This document shows, piece after piece, positions 43,545 to 51,169 of a stretch of 64,000 nt of DNA. The translations under genes were made by a program, and so were the position numbers. The notes beneath the pieces were generated by a model. The model was not told the origin of the DNA and did not search any database. It saw nothing but the letters and a program-made list of their open reading frames with translations. Origin of the DNA: [Clostridium] saccharolyticum WM1 (GTDB taxonomy: Bacteria; Bacillota; Clostridia; Lachnospirales; Lachnospiraceae). Numbering within the stretch: the stretch's first letter is position 1; the number at the start of each line of letters is the position of its first letter. The stretch is taken from assembly GCF_000144625.1 (NCBI RefSeq), contig NC_014376.1, positions 2,542,001-2,606,000 of the forward strand, read 5' to 3'.

Positions 43545-44516
43545 TTATTCCATATCAGAAAGAAAATAGGCATTGCTGTTGGCAAAAAGTCCCTTCTCAT
43601 CCTTACACTCAACCCGGATATACATTTCATTTCCATGAAGAGGAAACCTTGCTTCCGTAAGGGATTCTCCCTGCCCATTGGCTCTGCGGCAGGTTCTTCC
43701 CATATCCGTGATCCCGCAGATGGCCTGGACCGGCCCGGTCTTAACCACCAGATTCCTGCCCTCCACATAAAGCTCCTTTATCTCCGGTCCCATGGAGCTG
43801 TAGAAATGGCCGTTTACCAATCCGTTCACTACGGAACCATAGCTTAGGCGATCTGCTTTTATCATGGTAAAGCCACCAAAAGAATCGCATAGAGGATGAT
43901 CAAAGGGATAGCTGTTATGATTGTCATCCGTTGCCAGGCACCACAGATGGTTGCCTAAACGGAGCATTTCATCATAGGACTGGGGATGATAGCCATACAG
44001 CCCGTCATGCTCGCATCCATGATTGTAGATCTCCATGGCAAAAAGCCCCTGTAAGCCTTTATAATCTTCATAATTCTGCATGGACCAGTAAGGATGGTTA
44101 TAGCAGGAAAGAAATCCCAGCCCCTTCATCTCCTCCAGATACTTATTGATGCCGTCAAAATCCCCGTACCTGCATTCCGGGCATATCCCCTGCTCCTTTT
44201 TGGCTCTTTTAAATCCGGGATTTGTATCGTACAGATTTATATGGTATGTTTTGTCCTTTGGACCAAGTCTGTCCGGGCTGGTCTCATTAATATCCACCTC
44301 AACGGCCGCAAGGGCCAGGAATCCCTCATCATTTAATTCCTCATGATTTCGGTAGATCCTGTGATCCGTAAATGCCACGATCTCATACCCACGCTTCTTA
44401 TAGTTCTCCTTAGCCTCTTCCGGAGTCATTCTTCCGTCTGATACCACTGTATGGCTATGAAGGTTTGCTTTGTAAAACCTTCCATTCCCAGGTAATAAAT
44501 AAATTCTGTTTTCCAT
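43545..44516 (-). CDS. PHP-domain phosphoesterase-like protein, metal ligands intact
   Basis: This 323-residue cytoplasmic protein has the PHP metal-binding motifs NLHSHTVVSDG (His20, His22), FTDH (Asp51, His52), YNHPYW and ATDDNHN. PHP proteins hydrolyse phosphoesters with two or three metals. ATG 44516 follows GGGAGGAAAACAGG; the longer frame to 44609 lies inside the MFS gene. It is the last gene of the set PHP-MFS-PHP and is a close paralogue of the degenerate protein at 45833-46852. A role in dephosphorylating an imported phosphosugar or polyol is plausible given the OPA-type transporter beside it, but unproven. Confidence 0.85.
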   Translation of the reverse strand: MENRIYLLPGNGRFYKANLHSHTVVSDGRMTPEEAKENYKKRGYEIVAFTDHRIYRNHEELNDEGFLALAAVEVDINETSPDRLGPKDKTYHINLYDTNPGFKRAKKEQGICPECRYGDFDGINKYLEEMKGLGFLSCYNHPYWSMQNYEDYKGLQGLFAMEIYNHGCEHDGLYGYHPQSYDEMLRLGNHLWCLATDDNHNSYPFDHPLCDSFGGFTMIKADRLSYGSVVNGLVNGHFYSSMGPEIKELYVEGRNLVVKTGPVQAICGITDMGRTCRRANGQGESLTEARFPLHGNEMYIRVECKDEKGLFANSNAYFLSDME

Positions 44517-44535
44517 CCTGTTTTCCTCCCATTCC

Positions 44536-45804
44536 TTAAATACCATATTGGAGAAACCGCTTCCACCGGGCGATTCCGGCCGTGCATACCCATGCTCCCA
44601 AAACGGCAATGATAATCCAGATCAAAATAGTGGCATCCCAGCCCAGCCATTCAGACAGCACTCCGATTCCATAGGCAGAGACCGCTCCTCCCGCATAAGC
44701 AGAGGAATTTAAAATCCCTGAGGCAGTGGAGGATTTCCCGTAAGGTGCGAAATATAGGGGTACCATGCTGACTAGCATGGTGTTCACCGCCATCATTGCC
44801 GTTGTCGCCATGCCGAATAATAACAGCACGACCAATACGGACCCGCCTTGATAAAGCCGCAATAGTACCAGCGCTCCAGCGCATAGAGCAAAGAACGATG
44901 CAGATGTGGTAATCTCGCTTTTAAAAACCTTCCGGTTGGCTATGGATGCCATATATACACCGCTTAAGTTAAAAACCGGTATGATGGTGGTACTGATAAT
45001 GGAAATTACGGATTCCATATGATACTCTTCCCGGATATAAGTTGGAATCCAGGTAGTCACCCCATCCTTTAATACCCCCTGGAACATCAGCCCAAAGCAA
45101 AAGAATATCATTCCGGAACCTAAAACCAGGTTCCGCATGGAAACATCCGCCTGTTTTTTCTCTTGTGAAACAAATACCGGTTCTTCTAAAATCCCGTTTT
45201 CTTCTACATCACGCATGATTTTATGACTGCCCAAATACCAGATTACACTGATCGCTGTCAAGCACAGAGCGGAAAAGAAAAAAACCGTTCTCCAGTGGAA
45301 TTTCCATATAAGGAGGGCAGTCAGCCCATAGGCTGCAAAAGTGCCGATTGGAACACTGCTGTTGATGTTGACGCAGAATTTTTTCTGGCTGCCTGCCGGG
45401 ATCCAGTCGGAAAATAGTTTAATGATAGGGGACCAGATCAGGGACTGGAGCAGTCCATTGATGCACCATACCGCCGCCATCTGCCGGACGGATGATGACA
45501 AACCCATAGCTCCATTGCAGATTCCAGAACCAAGTACCCCTATCAATATCATTTTATAAGGCTTTTTTCGGTCTCCCAGTATCCCGCTGAAAAGCTGACC
45601 AAGTCCATAGGAAAAAAAGAATGCGGTTCCTATAAGGCCTGCCGCTCCTTTTTCATATCCTTCTGCCCTGATGATTTCCGTTAAGGAAGCGGAGTAATTC
45701 AGCCGCCCAAGATATGTGGAAAAATAAGCCGCCCAGCATAGCCAGAACAGCATGGTTTGATTTTTCTCTGACCGGATCTTTTTTTGCTGTACGATTCTGT
45801 CCAA
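44536..45804 (-). CDS. MFS transporter of the organophosphate:phosphate antiporter family
   Basis: This 422-residue, 12-helix transporter is related to the one at 29081-30334. It shares TYLGRLNYSASLTEI, FFFSYGLGQLFSGILGDRKKP and GVTTWIPTYIREEY. The OPA family exchanges organophosphates for phosphate. The start is a TTG at 45804, supported by AGGAGG 6 bases upstream and no ATG in range. It lies between two PHP-domain genes; together they look like an uptake-and-dephosphorylation module attached to the glycan locus. Confidence 0.85.
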   Translation of the reverse strand: MDRIVQQKKIRSEKNQTMLFWLCWAAYFSTYLGRLNYSASLTEIIRAEGYEKGAAGLIGTAFFFSYGLGQLFSGILGDRKKPYKMILIGVLGSGICNGAMGLSSSVRQMAAVWCINGLLQSLIWSPIIKLFSDWIPAGSQKKFCVNINSSVPIGTFAAYGLTALLIWKFHWRTVFFFSALCLTAISVIWYLGSHKIMRDVEENGILEEPVFVSQEKKQADVSMRNLVLGSGMIFFCFGLMFQGVLKDGVTTWIPTYIREEYHMESVISIISTTIIPVFNLSGVYMASIANRKVFKSEITTSASFFALCAGALVLLRLYQGGSVLVVLLLFGMATTAMMAVNTMLVSMVPLYFAPYGKSSTASGILNSSAYAGGAVSAYGIGVLSEWLGWDATILIWIIIAVLGAWVCTAGIARWKRFLQYGI

Positions 45805-45832
45805 ATTTTGCCTCCTAATGAATCAAGCATAT

Positions 45833-46852
45833 TCAGGTAATGCCCGGTGAAACGGGGCACACTGTCTTTGTGATAAATTCCAAGGGCAGATCCTTCAGAA
45901 AATATGCGTTGGAATTTGCATAAAGCCCATTTTCACTGCGGCAGACCACCCGGATATATCCCTCTCTTCCTGTTAAGGGAAATCTGGCCTCTTCCAATCG
46001 TTCACCTGGAACGGCTGCCTTTATATGGCAGTTTCTGCTTTCTGTTGCTACATAAATTTTTTCCACCGGGCTGGTCTTTACCACCAGGTCCAGGCCCTCT
46101 ATATAGAGGGAAAGTATCTCAGGTCCCATAGAGCTGTAGAAATCCCCCTGTTTTAAGGCCTGCATCACTGCTGAATATGTAAGCTCCTTTGCTTTGACCT
46201 TAATAAAACCACCGAAAGAATCACAGAGGGGATGCCCCATTGGATATTCATTCCGGTTGCCATCTGAAGCCAGACAATAAATTTTCTTTCCCTGCCGCAG
46301 CATTTCATCATAAGCCTGCGGATTGTAACCATTCAGCGCTTCTATGTCGCTGCTGTAATCATAGATCCCCATGGCAAAAAGTCCATCAAGCCCTGTATAT
46401 TCCCCGAATTTTAGCATGGACCGGTATGGATGGCTGCAGCATGCAAGAAAACCTAGTTGACTCATCTTCTTTATGGAAACGTTAATCCCGGCTAAACCCT
46501 GATCCCAAGCTTCCCGTCCGCAGATTTCTGCCTTTACCTCCTGCATCTTTTGGGGGTCTGCATCATAAAAATTCATGGAAAAGGTTCCTTTTCCGGTTTC
46601 ATTCCCGTCCCCAATACCTCCCCTACTCTCAACCCCAAAGCCTGCAAGGGCCAGGAAATTCTTTGTAGTCAGTTCCCCATGAGGGCAATACTTCCCCTGA
46701 TCTACATAGGCTACGATCTGGTATCCCCTCTTTCCATATTCTTCTTTTACCTGTTCTGGCGTCAGTTTTCCGTCTGAAACCGTTGTATGGCAGACCATAT
46801 TCGCTTTATAAAAAGCCCCCTCCTTGGGTAGGAGATAAATCCGTTCCTCCAT
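45833..46852 (-). CDS. Degenerate PHP-domain paralogue lacking metal ligands
   Basis: This 339-residue protein aligns end to end with the PHP protein at 43545-44516: IYLLP, FYKAN, TVSDG, HPLCDSFGGF, YSSMGPEI and LYANSNAYFL are shared. The metal motifs have changed: HSH is VCH, TDH is VDQ, YNHP is CSHP, and DDNH is DGNR. Several PHP ligands are therefore missing and hydrolysis is unlikely. It may be a pseudo-enzyme, a binding protein or a regulatory partner of its active paralogue. It is the first gene after the binding-protein terminator, with its own open frame intact and no sign of decay. Confidence 0.8.
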   Translation of the reverse strand: MEERIYLLPKEGAFYKANMVCHTTVSDGKLTPEQVKEEYGKRGYQIVAYVDQGKYCPHGELTTKNFLALAGFGVESRGGIGDGNETGKGTFSMNFYDADPQKMQEVKAEICGREAWDQGLAGINVSIKKMSQLGFLACCSHPYRSMLKFGEYTGLDGLFAMGIYDYSSDIEALNGYNPQAYDEMLRQGKKIYCLASDGNRNEYPMGHPLCDSFGGFIKVKAKELTYSAVMQALKQGDFYSSMGPEILSLYIEGLDLVVKTSPVEKIYVATESRNCHIKAAVPGERLEEARFPLTGREGYIRVVCRSENGLYANSNAYFLKDLPLEFITKTVCPVSPGIT

Positions 46853-46887
46853 TTGTCTTTCCCTTTCCTGCCGCTTATTTGCCTCAT

Positions 46888-46925
46888 TTAAAAAGCGCTG
46901 CCAAATGCCATAGCAGCGCTTTTTT
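46888..46925 (-). terminator. Intrinsic terminator after the glycan binding-protein gene
   Basis: Minus-strand AGCGCTGC (46920-46913) pairs with GCAGCGCT (46901-46894), followed by TTTTAAA. It sits 5-10 bases after the stop at 46930 and before the PHP-MFS-PHP genes. Confidence 0.8.
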
Positions 46926-46929
46926 ATGA

Positions 46930-48312
46930 TTACTGTGCTTCTTTTATTGCTTCATTTGCTCTGTCCTGAATGGATTTCATGGTGTCTTCCAGTGATTTCT
47001 GTCCCTGGCCGTATAGCTGGCCTTCCTCGGTGTAAATCTGTCCAATGGTTGTATCCGCAGTACCCATGATCTTTTCACCCAAGTAAGCTCTGCTGTTGTC
47101 AAACCAGCCTGCCATAAAATCTTCTACTGTTAAGTTGTCATCTTTGAATTTTGGAAGCAGGCTGCTTTCAATATAAGCCTTTGCTTCATCCTCTGTTAAG
47201 ATCTTGGCAGGAACACGTCCGTAACCTAAGGTATATTTGTTTTCACAAATGGTTCTGATCGCCTCAAACGCCGCAGCCTTATTCTTAGAGGTCTTAGGGA
47301 TCCCATAGCAGTTTGTAATGGTCAGAGAAGACGCCTCGGAGCCTTCCGGATAAGGCATTGGAAGAATTCCCAGTTCCCAGTCTCTTGGGTATTTCACCTT
47401 GTCTGATAAGGCGCTTGCCACCCAGCCGCCGTAAACGTACATTCCGATGTTTCCATTTACCATAAAGGAGTTGTATGGATATGTACCGGAAGCCAGATCC
47501 AGGCAGTTTGGCTGGATTTTCAGCTCATTCCCCAGACTGAAGAACCATTTCATTGCATCTGCATAGGCAGGATCATCGAAATTAGCGGAACCGTCTTCCT
47601 TGTAAGGGGAGGCACCCTTTTGTGTTGCCAGCATGTAATTGCATGCAACGTCATCGCTCATAAATGAGCCCCAGACATTTTTCTCTGGATTGTTCAATTT
47701 TTTAGCAGTTTCAACATATTTTTCCCATGTCCAGCCTTCTGCAGTTGGATATGGAATGTTTGCTTCATCAAAAATCTTCTTGTTGTAATAGGTGAGCCAA
47801 ATGTCTTTTTCTGCTGGAATTGCATATGTCTGATTATCAAATTTTACCGTCTGGCCGCCATACACCGTATCCATATCATAATTTTCTGCTTTTGCAAGCT
47901 CATCCATCGGCTCTAATACAGCAGCTTTGTAGAATTCTTCTAATTGAAGCGGGGTTCTGTTTACAATATCCATTTCTTCCCCAGCCATCAAGCTTACAAG
48001 TACCTTGTCCATTTCTCCCGCTTTTGAGGTAGGGGTAATGAAAAATTCAACATTAATACCTGTTTTTTCTTTAATCAGTTCGATCATTTCTTTTGTTTCC
48101 GTTGCTGTTGCAGCGTTATCTGTCAATGCCCACTTTACGGTTACGCCGTCATATGGCTTTCCGCTGTCCGCTTTTTGCGCAGTTTCGGTTGCTGCTTTGC
48201 TGTCCCCATTGGATTTCGTTTCATCGGTTTGGCTGCATCCGGCTGTACTTAAAACCATTGCTGCAGCCAAGCTGAAAGCAGCACCCCGTTTGAATGCACT
48301 TCTTAATTTCAT
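46930..48312 (-). CDS. Extracellular sugar-binding lipoprotein of the glycan-use locus
   Basis: This 460-residue exported protein has a signal peptide ending in lipobox STAGCS. A Ser/Thr/Lys-rich linker follows, and then a family-1 binding-protein core (VTVKWALTDN, KTGINVEFFITP, WTWEKYVETAKKL, YGIPKTSKNKAAAFEAI). It should feed the two CUT1 permeases at 53405-55175, though it is encoded after the enzymes. It has its own likely promoter and an upstream direct repeat. A terminator follows the gene. The start has AAAGGAGGGTAACAGAA upstream. Confidence 0.93.
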   Translation of the reverse strand: MKLRSAFKRGAAFSLAAAMVLSTAGCSQTDETKSNGDSKAATETAQKADSGKPYDGVTVKWALTDNAATATETKEMIELIKEKTGINVEFFITPTSKAGEMDKVLVSLMAGEEMDIVNRTPLQLEEFYKAAVLEPMDELAKAENYDMDTVYGGQTVKFDNQTYAIPAEKDIWLTYYNKKIFDEANIPYPTAEGWTWEKYVETAKKLNNPEKNVWGSFMSDDVACNYMLATQKGASPYKEDGSANFDDPAYADAMKWFFSLGNELKIQPNCLDLASGTYPYNSFMVNGNIGMYVYGGWVASALSDKVKYPRDWELGILPMPYPEGSEASSLTITNCYGIPKTSKNKAAAFEAIRTICENKYTLGYGRVPAKILTEDEAKAYIESSLLPKFKDDNLTVEDFMAGWFDNSRAYLGEKIMGTADTTIGQIYTEEGQLYGQGQKSLEDTMKSIQDRANEAIKEAQ

Positions 48313-48342
48313 TTCTGTTACCCTCCTTTTGTTTATAATCCC

Positions 48343-48348
48343 ATTATA
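48343..48348 (-). promoter_or_regulatory. -10 element of the glycan binding-protein gene
   Basis: Minus-strand TATAAT (48348-48343) with a poor -35 lies about 30 bases before the start. Predicted transcription start near 48336. Confidence 0.5.
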
Positions 48349-48396
48349 GCTGACATTTTATCTGGTTTATATAGGTTGTATTTTAACTTTATGTGT

Positions 48397-48428
48397 TATT
48401 TTTATCATTCCATGGGTATTTTTATCAT
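48397..48428. promoter_or_regulatory. Direct repeat with 20-base period, probable AraC-type operator
   Basis: TATTTTTATCAT occurs at 48397-48408 and again at 48417-48428, about two helical turns apart. It covers about -60 to -92 relative to the predicted start of the binding-protein transcript. This is the layout expected for an AraC-type activator such as the regulator at 57194-58831. Confidence 0.55.
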
Positions 48429-48438
48429 AAAATCGTTT

Positions 48439-49854
48439 TTATAATTCATAGATACCAATAAACGAAAGAGTGGGCTCTATCCTTGAGTCTACTATCTGTA
48501 TCACCAGTGTATCGGTTTCGATCTGGGGAAATCGTGCGATTTTCTTATAACCAACAGTAGTTCCCTGATATATTTTTTTAAGCTTTCCATGATTGATGGA
48601 TAAAATTTCAAAAGCCTCAATTCTCTGGCTTTTTAGTATGTTTTCTTTTAAAATCACTGCCGAAATCTTTTGAGGAGAATTCCAGGAAATCTTAAATTCT
48701 GCCTTAGGGCCGTTTCCATGATAGTAAGTATCATAGTCATCCGTTTGTATACCATGAACAGCCATCCATTCATTAACTCCTTTGACCACAATTTCCGATT
48801 GTTCCGCCAAGTTTCTGCCGTATCTTTTTTGTATTTCCAAGCCCAGCTCTTTTAGCCTTTTTACGTCTTCCTTATGAAGCAGTCCTTTGGGCATGGGAGG
48901 GATATTTAAAAGCAGGGTAGCATTTCCTCCTACGGATTTTTCGTAAATATCCATCAGATTTTCCAAAGACCGAACCTTATCATCCTCTTCCGGATGGTAA
49001 AACCAGCCCGGCCTTATGGATACATCTACCTCTGCAGGATACCAGATTCCATGCTGTTCCTGAGCCAATCGTTCTCTGCTTCCTAAATCCTCTTCCGTAC
49101 TGCTTATAATCCTCTGCCGGAAAGAAGGGTCATCACTATGCTGGCTGAAAGCAGCCACCCGCTCTGGGAAAGATAAAGCTGCCGGAACAACACTCCATTC
49201 GCTGGTACGTGTATCACCTGCCTCATTGCCGCACCAGCGGACATCCGGCCCGCTGACGGATATGCAGGCATTTGGCATATATTTTCGCACTGTGTCATAA
49301 TAACGCTGCCAGTCATAGACCTGCTTTTTACCATTAGGGCCTTCCCCGCAGGCGCCGTCAAACCATACACTGAAAATATCTCCATATCCGGTCAGAAGTT
49401 CAATCAGCTGTGATACGAAATAATCATCATATGGTTTCCCCTGTCCATAGGTTTTCTGATTCCGATCCCAGGGAGAAAGATAAATACCAAATTTCAGACC
49501 CGCTTTTTTACAGGCATTCGCTACTTCTTTTACAATATCCCCTTTTCCATTCTCATAAGGGCTGTACTTTACAGAATGTTTTGTGTATTTACTGGGCCAT
49601 AAGCAAAATCCGTCATGGTGCTTACAGGTAAGGATTGCTCCTTTCATCCCTGCTGCTTTAACAGCCTGTACCCATTGATATGCATCCATTTGATCAGGAT
49701 TAAATATCTCCGGTGATTCTGTTCCATATCCCCATTCCGTGCCGGTAAACGTATTTACTGTAAAATGAAAAAATGCATAAAATTCTGTCATCTGCAGCAT
49801 TACCTGCCTGTCAGACGGAACGATTTTAATAAGTCTCTCATCATTAAGTTTCAT
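48439..49854 (-). CDS. GH29 alpha-L-fucosidase
   Basis: This 471-residue enzyme, without a signal peptide, should release fucose from oligosaccharides inside the cell. The GH29 catalytic domain has FYAFFHFTVNTFTGTEWG, TCKHHDGFCLWPSKYT, GLKFGIYLSPWDRN and the nucleophile motif SVWFDGACG (Asp166 by family position). A C-terminal beta-rich region (about 370-471) resembles the domain following GH29 barrels. ATG 49854 fits the alignment; AGAGAG is a weak ribosome-binding site. It follows the GH88 gene by 14 bases. Linkage preference cannot be read from sequence. Confidence 0.9.
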   Translation of the reverse strand: MKLNDERLIKIVPSDRQVMLQMTEFYAFFHFTVNTFTGTEWGYGTESPEIFNPDQMDAYQWVQAVKAAGMKGAILTCKHHDGFCLWPSKYTKHSVKYSPYENGKGDIVKEVANACKKAGLKFGIYLSPWDRNQKTYGQGKPYDDYFVSQLIELLTGYGDIFSVWFDGACGEGPNGKKQVYDWQRYYDTVRKYMPNACISVSGPDVRWCGNEAGDTRTSEWSVVPAALSFPERVAAFSQHSDDPSFRQRIISSTEEDLGSRERLAQEQHGIWYPAEVDVSIRPGWFYHPEEDDKVRSLENLMDIYEKSVGGNATLLLNIPPMPKGLLHKEDVKRLKELGLEIQKRYGRNLAEQSEIVVKGVNEWMAVHGIQTDDYDTYYHGNGPKAEFKISWNSPQKISAVILKENILKSQRIEAFEILSINHGKLKKIYQGTTVGYKKIARFPQIETDTLVIQIVDSRIEPTLSFIGIYEL

Positions 49855-49868
49855 TTTTACTCTCTTTT

Positions 49869-51050
49869 CTACCAGTATACTTCCCACTGACCGGTCATCC
49901 GTACTAGCGCTTCTGTATAAAAGTAATCCCCCCACTGGGTACATTCATCGACGCCACAATCCGTTACCGTGTTATATGGAGAACTTTTTGCATACGTGGA
50001 ATGAAGTAAAATTCCGTTGGTGTTATCCCAGGTACGGTATAAACAATGCTGTGTCAATGCCTTTAACAAACGTTTTGCCTGCAGCAAAATATTTTTTGCT
50101 TCATCCGGTTCCAGGAACTTTGCCATCTCAAGCATTCCGCAGACTGCGATTGCCCCGGATGAAGAGTCTCTTGGTTCTGTACTGCCATCTGAAAAATCAA
50201 AATCCCAGTAAGGTACCAAATCCTTTGGTAAATGCTCCAGAAAACAGGCTGTAATCTTTCTAAAGTGTTCCATGTACACTGGGTCAGGGCAATATTTATA
50301 AGCGATTGCCGAGCCATAGATTCCCCATGCCTGGCCCCTGGCCCAAATGGACCCGTCTCTATGCCCTTGTGCCGTTGCTCCGCCAACCGGATTTCCTGTC
50401 TCCGGATCAAAATAATAGGTATGATATGTAGAGGAATCTTCACGGACTACATATTTCATGCAGGTTCGAATATGGCGAAGTGCTGCTTCCCGGTATTTGA
50501 GTTCCTTTGTTTCCTTTGATGCCCAAAATAACAGCGGCATATTCAAAAGACAATCAATAATCAGCCGGTATTCCTTAGGATCACCCAGTTTTCCCCATGC
50601 CTGAAAGAATTCTCCTTTATCCTGAAACCGTCCCATCAGGTTGTCTGCTGCCATCAAGGCAGTTTCTTTTGCCAGCTTGTCGCCGGTAAGTTTATAGGCT
50701 GCCACACAGGAGGGTGTGTATAAAAATCCCATATCATGATGATCCACTACAATTCTATGGATCAGGCGGTCCCGGAAGCCTGGTACTTTATAAAGGGCGG
50801 CCTCCTTAAAAACCGCCTCCTTTGTCTGTTCATATGCCAGCCATAGCTGTCCGGTCCAAAATCCATTGGTCCAGTCATTGTTTTCTGAAGCAGAATATAT
50901 CTGATCATTGCTGCTCGCTGCCGGGAAACGATCATAAAATTTTGAAATATTATTTCTGATTTGGGCAACCACATGGTTTAGCGCACTGCGTACTTCGGCT
51001 AATGTAATTGCCTCATAAGTTTCAAGTGTTTCCTTTGTCTGCATAATCAT
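49869..51050 (-). CDS. GH88-type unsaturated glucuronyl hydrolase
   Basis: This 393-residue cytoplasmic enzyme has an alpha6/alpha6 barrel pattern with NDWTNGFWTGQLWLAYE, DHHDMGFLY (Asp106), IIDCLLNMPLLFWA (Asp166), RDGSIWARGQAWGIYG and DSSSGAIA. The two aspartates correspond to the active-site pair of unsaturated glucuronyl hydrolases. The family removes a 4,5-unsaturated uronic acid left by polysaccharide lyases. No lyase is encoded here. ATG 51050 and ATG 51044 are both possible starts. It lies between GH112 and GH29 genes in one transcript, pointing to a mixed host-type or plant-type glycan. Confidence 0.88.
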   Translation of the reverse strand: MIMQTKETLETYEAITLAEVRSALNHVVAQIRNNISKFYDRFPAASSNDQIYSASENNDWTNGFWTGQLWLAYEQTKEAVFKEAALYKVPGFRDRLIHRIVVDHHDMGFLYTPSCVAAYKLTGDKLAKETALMAADNLMGRFQDKGEFFQAWGKLGDPKEYRLIIDCLLNMPLLFWASKETKELKYREAALRHIRTCMKYVVREDSSTYHTYYFDPETGNPVGGATAQGHRDGSIWARGQAWGIYGSAIAYKYCPDPVYMEHFRKITACFLEHLPKDLVPYWDFDFSDGSTEPRDSSSGAIAVCGMLEMAKFLEPDEAKNILLQAKRLLKALTQHCLYRTWDNTNGILLHSTYAKSSPYNTVTDCGVDECTQWGDYFYTEALVRMTGQWEVYW

Positions 51051-51110
51051 GGGCCCTTTCTAATTTTTTAAGCTTGAAAAAAGATTCTTTCAATCTTAAT
51101 TTGGAAACAA

Positions 51111-51134
51111 TGCTCCCCGGGAAAACGGGGAGCA
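51111..51134. terminator. Hairpin after the GH112 gene
   Basis: TGCTCCCCG (51111-51119) pairs with CGGGGAGCA (51126-51134). On the minus strand it is followed by TTGTTTCC, a weak T-run, so it may be a partial terminator or a stabilising stem. Confidence 0.55.
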
Positions 51135-51169
51135 ACTGGATAACAAGCGTATTCTCCTGAGCCATCAGA

